DNA of 38,788 nucleotides, taken from positions 1 to 38,788 of the forward strand of contig NZ_JAGSOG010000054.1 of the NCBI RefSeq assembly GCF_018139695.1, read 5' to 3'. Positions 32,696 to 38,788 of this stretch are shown piece after piece. The stretch is from Actinospica durhamensis. Its GTDB lineage: Bacteria; Actinomycetota; Actinomycetes; Streptomycetales; Catenulisporaceae. A program made the position numbers and the translations under genes. Position 1 is the first letter of the stretch. Every line of letters starts with the position of its first letter. The notes beneath the pieces were generated by a model. It was not told the DNA's origin. It searched no databases and was given only the letters and a program-made list of their open reading frames with translations.

Positions 32696-32848
32696 CTAAA
32701 CGGCCCGCTGGTAGGTGAACGAGACGGTGATGGTGAAGAAGCTGCTGACGTCGCTCCGGAGGTCGCCCGGGCGCGCTCCCGTGGCCTCGGCGATGATGTC
32801 CGGGGCGTTGGTGTAAGCGGTGTAACCCGCCATCAGTTCGACGGCCAT
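32696..32848 (-). CDS. RiPP precursor peptide 2 (50 residues)
   Basis: It shares the leader MAVELMAGYTAYTNAPDIIA with its neighbours. The middle differs (TGARPGDLRSD). The C-terminal part, VSSFFTITVSFTYQRAV, alternates Thr/Ser and hydrophobic residues only over T39-I-T-V-S-F-T45-Y, a shorter run than in precursors 1 and 3. The T-[LY]-Q-[RK] ending is conserved but followed here by AV. No cysteine is present. GAGGGG lies 6 bases before ATG 32848. It is the most diverged member and may give a distinct product or a partner peptide. Confidence 0.84.
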   Translation of the reverse strand: MAVELMAGYTAYTNAPDIIAEATGARPGDLRSDVSSFFTITVSFTYQRAV

Positions 32849-32865
32849 GGATGACCCCTCGGCGG

Positions 32866-33012
32866 CTAGCGCTGCAGCGTGAAGGTGGCGGTCACCGAGA
32901 CGGTGACGCTGATGGACTCGGGATCGACCGTGGCGGCGCCGCTGACCGCCTCGGCGATGATGTCCGGGGCGCTGGTGTAAGCGGTGTAACCCGCCATGAG
33001 CTCGGAAGCCAT
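32866..33012 (-). CDS. RiPP precursor peptide 1 (48 residues)
   Basis: First of three tandem precursors. The leader SELMAGYTAYTSAPDIIAEA (3-22) is shared. From S33 the sequence SISVTVSVTATFTLQR places Ser/Thr at positions 33, 35, 37, 39, 41, 43 and 45, with I, V, V, V, A, F, L between them. No cysteine occurs. A strong AGGAGGAG lies before ATG 33012. It is too short for routine gene calling but is clearly real from the ribosome binding site, the paralogues and the adjoining maturation genes. Confidence 0.87.
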   Translation of the reverse strand: MASELMAGYTAYTSAPDIIAEAVSGAATVDPESISVTVSVTATFTLQR

Positions 33013-33151
33013 GCGGCTCCTCCTGATGCGGACGAGGCCGGCTCGCGCCGGCGGGCCGGGGACCGTCCCCGGCCCGCTTCGATCAGACCAAGCCGGGCGG
33101 GCAGTGCGCCATGACAGCTGCCGGTCGGTGCGTGCCGACGGCTCTAGCAGA

Positions 33152-33173
33152 GTCCTGTCAGGTGACACAGGAC
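33152..33173. promoter_or_regulatory. nested inverted repeat in the divergent control region of the RiPP cluster
   Basis: GTCCTGT (33152-33158) and ACAGGAC (33167-33173) are perfect 7-bp arms with an 8-base spacer. Inside, TGTCA-GG-TGACA forms a second, overlapping palindrome. The element lies between precursor 1 and the kinase gene, which are divergent, and could bind a regulator of both halves. No regulator gene is in the cluster itself. Confidence 0.5.
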
Positions 33174-33251
33174 CCTGTCCCGCGCGGGCGTCCCACCCGG
33201 CGGCCTTCTGCCGCTGCCCCCGGCGGTGTTCCGGCTCCTAGCATCCGAGCC

Positions 33252-34370
33252 ATGACGGTAGTAGTCGAAGTCGCCGAACCGCTCCGTGGATCCCCCGCGC
33301 GGTTCTACTCGGCCTCCTCCGAGGTCCCCGCGGAGGTGCTCCGGGTCCTGGCGGACCTGTCCCTGCCCCCGGAGCCCGGCGCGCGGGCGGTGGGCCACGC
33401 CGGCCGCAACGAGAACTGGACCCTGACCGCCTCCGACGGCCGCCGGCTGTTCGTCAAAAGGCTGATCGGGTCGCCGGCCGAGACGGCGGAGCGGTTCGGC
33501 CGCGCCACCGCCTTCGCCGCGTTCACCGACGCCGTACCGCCGCGCCGGTGGCGGGCCCCGGCGCTGCTCGGCGCGGACGCCGAAGCGCGGGTGCTGGTCT
33601 ACGAACAGCTGCCGGACGCCGCGTCGGCGACGGAGTGGATCGAGGACCTCGACGTCGCCTTCGCCCGCCGGATCGGTCGCGCCGTCGGCGAACTGCACGC
33701 CGCGCCGGCCGACGCGGTGCCGCCCGCCGCGCGGGTGCGGCCCGAGTCCGGGGCCGCGCAGCTGTCCGCGCTGAGTGTGGAGCAGTACGCGTCCAGCAGC
33801 GGCGCCGACCTGGAGGCCTGGGCGCTGCTGCAGCACGACAAGGCACTGACGCGGTCGCTCGCCGCGCTGGCCGAGCGCTCGCAGGCGGCGCCGCAGCGGC
33901 CCGGCCACTGCGACCTGAGGCTGGATCAGATCCTGCGAATCGGCGACGGGATCCACCTGGTCGACTGGGAGGAGTTCCGCCTCGCCGACCCGGCCCTGGA
34001 CGTCGGCTCGCTCGTCGGCGAGTGGCTCTACCGGGCCGCCGGCGCGATGTTCGCCGACGCCGGCGCCGAGCGCGGCGACTCTGCCGAGGCCCACGACGAG
34101 CTGGTGCGCCGCGGCACCCGGGAACTCGAGGTGGTCCGCCCGCTGATCATGGCGTTCTGGACGGGCTACCGGCAGGAGGGCGCGCCGGACGCCGGGCTGG
34201 CCGAGCGGGCCACCGCGTACGCCGGCTGGCACCTGTTCGACCGGATGCTGGCCAAGGCCAGGTTCTCCGCCCTGCTGGGCGCGCAGGACCGCGGCATCGC
34301 CGGCATCGGGCGCACCGCCCTGATCAACGCGCCGCAGTTCGTCGCGACCATCGGACTGGAGGAGTCGTGA
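33252..34370 (+). CDS. APH-like kinase of a class V lanthipeptide / thioviridamide-type dehydratase
   Basis: A 372-residue aminoglycoside-phosphotransferase-fold protein. K69 in LFVKRL would contact ATP. The catalytic loop is HCDLRLDQIL (219-228), with D221 as catalytic base and Q226 where most kinases have Asn. D238 in LVDWEEF binds metal. In class V lanthipeptide and thioviridamide-type clusters an APH-like kinase acts with a HopA1-like lyase to dehydrate Ser/Thr. The same pair is found here, which sets this function apart from drug resistance. ATG 33252 lacks an obvious ribosome binding site, so a leaderless message or other start is possible. The lyase gene follows two bases later. Confidence 0.8.
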   Translation: MTVVVEVAEPLRGSPARFYSASSEVPAEVLRVLADLSLPPEPGARAVGHAGRNENWTLTASDGRRLFVKRLIGSPAETAERFGRATAFAAFTDAVPPRRWRAPALLGADAEARVLVYEQLPDAASATEWIEDLDVAFARRIGRAVGELHAAPADAVPPAARVRPESGAAQLSALSVEQYASSSGADLEAWALLQHDKALTRSLAALAERSQAAPQRPGHCDLRLDQILRIGDGIHLVDWEEFRLADPALDVGSLVGEWLYRAAGAMFADAGAERGDSAEAHDELVRRGTRELEVVRPLIMAFWTGYRQEGAPDAGLAERATAYAGWHLFDRMLAKARFSALLGAQDRGIAGIGRTALINAPQFVATIGLEES

Positions 34371-34372
34371 GC

Positions 34373-35371
34373 ATGCTCAAGACCAAGCCCGCCACGCCGG
34401 GCCGGACCCTGGCCGCCGCGTTGGCCGAGCTGCGCATCGACGCGGACATGGACCAGGTCGGGGTCGGCGCGCGCACCGTCGAGGCGGACGACCCGGTCGC
34501 CTTCCGGGCGACGCTGGCCACCGCGCTCTACGAGTTCTGGCACGCCGGCACCGCCGAGCGCGAGACGACGCCGGCCGGGGTGCGCCGCAGCCCGGCCTAC
34601 GAGCACGAACTCACCATGGCCTTCCCGCACACCGGCAGCGTCACCAAGGCCACCGTGCACGCCCTGCCCGACGGCGACGGCGACGGATCAGCCCTCGGCG
34701 TGATCGAGGTGAACCGGGTGCGGATTGCGGTGCCGGCCCAGGCCGTGGCCGGACACGCGAAGGGCGAGGAGATCCTGGTGCAGCTCCCAGCCGCGCGGCC
34801 CATGCTCTCGCCCGGATTCCTCTACGCCACCGGCGCGGCCGGCGGCGCCGACGGCGCGAACGTACTCCGGATGTATGTACACGTTCAGGACCCGGCGCAC
34901 GGACCGGCCCTGTGGCACACCGTGCTGAGCACCCTGGAGGCCCGCGGCGCGCGTTACGGTGCCAAGGCCCTGAGCCGGCCGGAGAGCCACCCGCGTCGCG
35001 ACGCGATCGTGTTGTACCTGCCGCAGTCCGCGTGGTCGTGCGTGCCGGACCTGGTGCGCGCGCTGGACGGTGCGCCCGGCCTGGGCGAGGCCACCTCGGT
35101 GCTCGCCCGGCGGGTGGCCCCCGGCCTCGCGCTGGCCTGGGAGCCGACCGACGTCCGGCCGGGCCGCACACGGGTGAGCTTCGGCCAGCACCGCACCATC
35201 GCGGTGGCCTGCGGCGTGGTGCGGCACATGAGCGACGGGGTGGACCTGGAGCAGGCGGTCGCCGAGGAGCTGAACTCAGCCGGAGTGGACCCGGCCGAGC
35301 CGGCCCGCAACCTCGACTCGCCCGCCTTCCCCGACACCGGATCGGCGCGCAGGGCCAGGAGCGGCTCATGA
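34373..35371 (+). CDS. HopA1-like lyase partner of the kinase
   Basis: A 332-residue protein resembling the HopA1 effector-type family used in class V lanthipeptide synthesis to eliminate phosphate from phospho-Ser/Thr. Matching elements are LSPGFLYATG (145-154), VLRMYVHVQDPAHG, LEARGARYGAKALSRPE (K198 is a candidate catalytic lysine) and HPRRDAIVLYLP (206-217). The N-terminal about 90 residues are less conserved and may recognise the leader. ATG 34373 has GGAGGAG 8 bases upstream; GTG 34367, which overlaps the kinase stop, is an alternative. The family call is from remembered motifs, without a profile search. Confidence 0.76.
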   Translation: MLKTKPATPGRTLAAALAELRIDADMDQVGVGARTVEADDPVAFRATLATALYEFWHAGTAERETTPAGVRRSPAYEHELTMAFPHTGSVTKATVHALPDGDGDGSALGVIEVNRVRIAVPAQAVAGHAKGEEILVQLPAARPMLSPGFLYATGAAGGADGANVLRMYVHVQDPAHGPALWHTVLSTLEARGARYGAKALSRPESHPRRDAIVLYLPQSAWSCVPDLVRALDGAPGLGEATSVLARRVAPGLALAWEPTDVRPGRTRVSFGQHRTIAVACGVVRHMSDGVDLEQAVAEELNSAGVDPAEPARNLDSPAFPDTGSARRARSGS

Positions 35372-36378
35372 CGCACCGGCGCGTGTCCTTCGTCTTCCCG
35401 CAGCAGCCGAGCGACCCGCGGGCGATCCTGCCCTACGGCGAGCTGGTGCGCGACTCCCCGTTCCACGCGCTCTGGGTGGGCCAGTCGCTGCGCATCGAGA
35501 GCCACCCGGCCCTGGCCTACCTGGCCGGCGCGGGCTGCCACGTGCCGGTGGGCATCTCGGTGGGACTCACGGCCCTGCGTCACCCGCTGGACGCGGCGGT
35601 CCAGGCCAGGTCGCTGGCCGCGCTGGCGGACCGGCCGGTCTCGGTCGGGTACGGCGCGGCCGACGCGGACTTCGTCACCAGCGTGACCGGCCGCCCGTAC
35701 GCCAAGCCGGCCGCGGCGGTGGAGGAGTACGTCACGGTCATGCGGGCCCTGCTGAGCGGCGAACGGGTCCGGCACAAGGGGGCGCTGTTCGAGCTCGACA
35801 GCATGCTGCCGCCGTTGGAGCACGCGCCGCTGGAGATCGGCGCGGGTGTGCTGCGCCCGGCGATGGCCCGGGCGGCCGGGCGCGCCGCCGAGTCCGCGAT
35901 GACCTGGCTCACGCCGCCGGAGTACCTGGCCGGCACGGTGATCCCGAACCTCGCCGTCGGCGCCGCGCAGGCCGGGCGGGACACCCCGCCGCGGGTGGTG
36001 GCGATGGTGCCGGTCGGCTTCTCCGGGCCGGGGCGCAACCCGATGCTGCTGGCGCAGAACACGGTCATCAACCACCTGCGCAAGGTGCACTACACCGACA
36101 TGCTGCGCCAGGCCGGGCTCGACGTGGACCGCTCCGATCCGGTCGCGGGCGCGCGCGAGCTGGTGGACGAGGGGGTCTTCGTCTACGGCAAGCCGGGCGA
36201 CGTGGCCGCCGAGATCCGCCGGTACCACGACGTCGGCGTGGACGAGGTGGTGCTGAACGTCACCGGGATCTCCAACCTCTACGGCGACGACGCGCTGATC
36301 GCGGACCTGCGCGCGATGGCCGAGGAATTGGCCGAGGAGCCGGCCGGGCAGCAGGCCGGGGGAGGCGGGGCGCGGTGA
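35368..36378 (+). CDS. LLM-family reductase candidate of the RiPP cluster (LxmJ-like)
   Basis: A 336-residue luciferase-superfamily protein. Recognisable parts are VSFVFPQQPSDPRAILPYGE, VGISVGLTALRHPLDAAVQA, KGALFELDSMLPP and the flavin/F420-binding PLEIGAGVLRPAMARAAGRAA. In lexapeptide synthesis an F420H2-dependent reductase turns dehydroalanine into D-alanine. An LLM-type enzyme coupled to a kinase and lyase here fits the same task. An oxidative role on side chains is an alternative. ATGA overlaps link it to the lyase upstream and a GTGA overlap to the exporter downstream. Confidence 0.8.
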   Translation: MTHRRVSFVFPQQPSDPRAILPYGELVRDSPFHALWVGQSLRIESHPALAYLAGAGCHVPVGISVGLTALRHPLDAAVQARSLAALADRPVSVGYGAADADFVTSVTGRPYAKPAAAVEEYVTVMRALLSGERVRHKGALFELDSMLPPLEHAPLEIGAGVLRPAMARAAGRAAESAMTWLTPPEYLAGTVIPNLAVGAAQAGRDTPPRVVAMVPVGFSGPGRNPMLLAQNTVINHLRKVHYTDMLRQAGLDVDRSDPVAGARELVDEGVFVYGKPGDVAAEIRRYHDVGVDEVVLNVTGISNLYGDDALIADLRAMAEELAEEPAGQQAGGGGAR

Positions 36379-38180
36379 CGGCGGGTCAGCGCGCCGAATC
36401 CGTCGACCCGGTCCTCGGGCGCAAGCCCGTGCACCTGCTCCGGCACATGATGCGGCGCAGCCGCGGCACGGTGGTGCTGGCCCTGCTGCTCGCGCTGGCC
36501 TCGGCCGCGTTCGCGCTGACCGTGCCGTACGTGGTGAGCAGCATGGTCGAGGCGGTCGGGGCCGGGCGCACCCCGGTGCGCCAGGGCGCCGAGCTGGCCC
36601 TGCTGGTGATCTCCGGCGCCGTCACCTCGGGCTGGTCCGCGTACCTGCTCGGCCGGGTCGGCGAGTTCGGCGCCGCGGATATCAGGAAGATGATGGTCCG
36701 GCGCATCCTGGCGATGCGTCCGGCCGACGTGCGCGCCCGCGGCGCCGGCGACCTGGTCGCCCGGACTACCGCGGACGCACAGCAGCTGCGCTCGGTCAGC
36801 GACGTCGCGGTCACCGCGATGCCGGTCTCGGCCGTGATGGTCTCTGCCTCGCTGGTCCTGATGGGCCTGCTCGACTGGGTGCTGCTGCTCGTGGTGGTGG
36901 CCACCTTCGCCGTGGCCGGCCTGGCGATCCGGGTGTTCCTGAGCGGCATGCGGCGCAGCGGCCGGGCCCGGCAGCAGGCGGTGGGCTCGCTGGCCGAGCG
37001 GCTCACCACAGTGCTGGCCGCACTGCCGGTGATCAAGGCCTACCGGGCCGAGGAACGGGTCAGCGAGCCGATCTTCGAGCAGGTCGACGCGGTGGCGCGC
37101 AACGCGGTGGCCTGCGACCGGGCGCAGGCCTTCATCTCGCCGCTGGCGGGCGTGGCCCAGCAGATCGCGATCATCGGGGTGCTCGCGATCGGCGGTGCCC
37201 GGGTCAGCTCGGGCCGGCTCAGCCCCGCGCACTACGTCGCGTTCCTGATGTACCTCTTCCAGATCATCAATCCCCTGATGACGGTCGCGTCCGGGTTCGG
37301 CCGGATCCAGCTGGGCCTGTCCTCGGTCGGCCGGATCCTCGAGGTGCTGCGGGCGCGGGCCGAGCGGCCCGGGCCCGCGGCCGAGCCGGCGGTGCCGGCC
37401 GGCGCGCCGGCGCTGGAGTTCCGGGCTGTCAGCGCGCGGTATCAGGACGCGGAGCCGGTGCTGCGCCGGATGGACCTGAAGGTCCCGGCGCGCGGGGTCA
37501 CCGCACTCGTCGGGGTTTCCGGCGCGGGCAAGACGACCGTGCTCAATCTGGCCGAGCGCTTCCTCGATCCGTACGCCGGGACCGTGAGCCTGCACGGCAC
37601 CGACGTGGACCGGTGGCCGCTGGCCGCCCTGCGCGGCCGGATCGCCTACGTGGACCAGGCGTGCACCATGCTGGACGCGACGATCCGGGAGAACGCGGTG
37701 CTCGGATGCGCCGCGGCGCCGGACGACGCCGCGGTGTTCGACGCGCTGCGCCGGGTCGGCCTCGCCGACGCGATCGCGGCGCTGCCGCAGGGCCTTGACA
37801 CCCGGCTGGGCGGGGGAGGGGACCTGTCCGGCGGGCAGCGGCAGCGGCTCGCGCTGGTGCGCGCGCTGCTGTCCGACGCCGACGTGCTGCTGCTGGACGA
37901 ACCCAGCTCCCAGCTCGACGGCCTGAACGAGGAGCGGCTGCTCTCGCTGCTCGACGAGGCGGCGCGGGACCGGGCCGTGGTGGTCGTCGCGCACCGGCTC
38001 TCCACCATCCGCGACTCCGCCCAGATCGTCTACCTCGAGGACGGCTCGGCCCTCGACGCGGGCACGCACTCCGAACTGCTCGCCCGCTGCGCCGGCTACC
38101 GCGCCCTGGTGCGCAGCCAGTCCGGCGGCGTGCTCGACCAGGATCGAGACGCCGTCGTCGCGGCCTCGTCGGCCGTCTGA
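36375..38180 (+). CDS. ABC exporter with fused membrane and ATPase domains
   Basis: A 601-residue half-transporter that presumably exports the mature peptide. Residues about 30-310 hold six membrane helices of the exporter type. The ATPase follows, with Walker A GVSGAGKTT (380-388), signature LSGGQ (484-488), Walker B LLLDEP (505-510) and H540. No N-terminal C39 peptidase is present, so leader removal needs another enzyme. It is the last gene of the plus-strand RiPP operon; the GTG start overlaps the reductase stop. Confidence 0.92.
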   Translation: MTAGQRAESVDPVLGRKPVHLLRHMMRRSRGTVVLALLLALASAAFALTVPYVVSSMVEAVGAGRTPVRQGAELALLVISGAVTSGWSAYLLGRVGEFGAADIRKMMVRRILAMRPADVRARGAGDLVARTTADAQQLRSVSDVAVTAMPVSAVMVSASLVLMGLLDWVLLLVVVATFAVAGLAIRVFLSGMRRSGRARQQAVGSLAERLTTVLAALPVIKAYRAEERVSEPIFEQVDAVARNAVACDRAQAFISPLAGVAQQIAIIGVLAIGGARVSSGRLSPAHYVAFLMYLFQIINPLMTVASGFGRIQLGLSSVGRILEVLRARAERPGPAAEPAVPAGAPALEFRAVSARYQDAEPVLRRMDLKVPARGVTALVGVSGAGKTTVLNLAERFLDPYAGTVSLHGTDVDRWPLAALRGRIAYVDQACTMLDATIRENAVLGCAAAPDDAAVFDALRRVGLADAIAALPQGLDTRLGGGGDLSGGQRQRLALVRALLSDADVLLLDEPSSQLDGLNEERLLSLLDEAARDRAVVVVAHRLSTIRDSAQIVYLEDGSALDAGTHSELLARCAGYRALVRSQSGGVLDQDRDAVVAASSAV

Positions 38181-38249
38181 CCATTCAGGCGCATTGGGTT
38201 GTCGAGACGACGTACTCGGATCGTCCGTGGGATCGGCGAGAGTGTCCAT

Positions 38250-38705
38250 GTTCTGTTGGTGACGGCCGGCTTGGACGCCCTCGCCACCTCTCTCCGTCGA
38301 TATCGACGGCGCCCTGAGCGGAAGGTGGTGGGTCGGCCGGGCACCGGAGCTGACCAGCAGCGATCTCGTATGCGTGACCGTGGCCGTGGCCTGGCTGGTA
38401 GCTACTGCTTCGAGTCTTACTGGCCATGCGCCGCGCCGTCCTGCCTCTGGTCAAGCGTGTGGTCAGGGAACTGGCGATCGATGGCGGCTTCCGGTTCGCC
38501 CACAGGCGGATGCGACCTGGTCGCCGAGCGCGGGGGATCCTGCTGATCTCAAGGGCCGGCTCAAGGGCGAGGAACACGGCGGCGGGGCATCGAGGGCATC
38601 GCGGTCCGGGCCGGGCGGCGCGTTCCTGCCATGGCCGCCGTGCTCCGGCCCGACGAGAAGACCGGACGGCTTATCACCCAGCCGCTGATCGCCTGCGGTC
38701 ACTGA
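38250..38705 (+). pseudogene. decayed insertion-sequence transposase
   Basis: Pieces of a transposase appear in different frames. AGLDALATSL near 38263 continues, after a frameshift, as VDIDGALSGRWWVGRAPELT. Further on come DLKGRLKGEEHGG (about 38550) and, in another frame, GIEGIAVRAGRRVPAMAAVL, ending at a stop at 38703-38705. The start (LDxLATxLYVxIDD) and end (LKGxLxxExHGGR...RxxAMAAxxW) resemble IS982/IS4-type actinomycete transposases. The central catalytic part is missing and several frameshifts are present, so it is inactive. Terminal repeats were not found. Confidence 0.62.
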
Positions 38706-38788
38706 CCGGCAGCCGGAATGCGCGTCGAGACGACGATCGCCCGGATGCGCTGGGCGGCGCGGATCGCGACGCCCTCGAGATTTCGTGC

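Noticed and set aside
32530..33012. Classification as lanthipeptide or sactipeptide precursors
   Set aside because: None of the three peptides contains cysteine, so thioether products are impossible.
33252..34370. Aminoglycoside-resistance phosphotransferase
   Set aside because: The fold fits, but the gene is coupled to a HopA1-like lyase and RiPP genes, and the catalytic loop differs (HCDLRLDQ). A peptide kinase is the better reading.
36279..38249. Minus-strand frame of about 650 codons opposite the ABC exporter
   Set aside because: Shadow frame with His/Arg/Gln/Gly-rich composition; the exporter on the plus strand has all ATPase motifs.

Overview
The window is very GC-rich. Its coding strands have strong G/C third positions, GTG/TTG starts and GGAGG-type ribosome binding sites. 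This points to a soil actinomycete; Catenulispora, Actinospica or a streptomycete relative would fit, but the species cannot be fixed from the sequence. There are no tRNA, rRNA or CRISPR features.

Region 1 (about 0.6-13.7 kb, minus strand) looks like an alpha-glucan utilisation locus, most likely for dextran or isomalto-oligosaccharides. It has a Tat-exported GH27-type hydrolase with CBM35-like and TIG domains, an exported GH15 glucodextranase-like enzyme, an intracellular GH13 alpha-glucosidase, and a sugar ABC importer (binding protein plus two permeases, no ATPase). Two ROK repressors are present, and promoters of the GH27 gene and the second ROK gene share a TTTC-N9-GAAA palindrome.

Region 2 (about 14.0-22.9 kb) is a sulfur-responsive region. 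Three short peptides ending in the actinobacterial H-[VI]-D-[LF]-x-R...S-x-x-C pattern lie upstream of (i) a polar amino-acid ABC importer, (ii) a GNAT acetyltransferase and (iii) a DUF1684 / luciferase-like monooxygenase / SsuD-like operon. The third peptide is also preceded by a SAM-IV-type riboswitch. Peptides (i) and (ii) appear to be on leaderless mRNAs. A sarcosine/N-methyltryptophan oxidase-like flavoenzyme sits between these units behind a strong terminator.

Region 3 (about 22.9-30.4 kb) is an oligopeptide/nickel-type ABC importer operon (binding protein, two permeases, fused double ATPase) with a GNAT-like/C39 peptidase downstream and a divergent TetR gene. A perfect 6-3-6 palindrome lies in the shared control region.

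Region 4 (about 30.4-38.2 kb) is a ribosomal peptide (RiPP) cluster and the most unusual part. Three tandem precursor genes share an almost identical leader, but their cores have no cysteine. In two of them Ser/Thr alternates strictly with mostly hydrophobic residues over 13-15 positions. The tailoring genes are a B12-type radical SAM enzyme, an APH-like kinase, a HopA1-like lyase, an LLM-type reductase candidate and an ABC exporter. This set suggests Ser/Thr dehydration followed by reduction to D-residues, with possible C-methylation. The product could be an L/D-alternating, gramicidin- or polytheonamide-like peptide rather than a lanthipeptide. A decayed transposase follows at the right edge.
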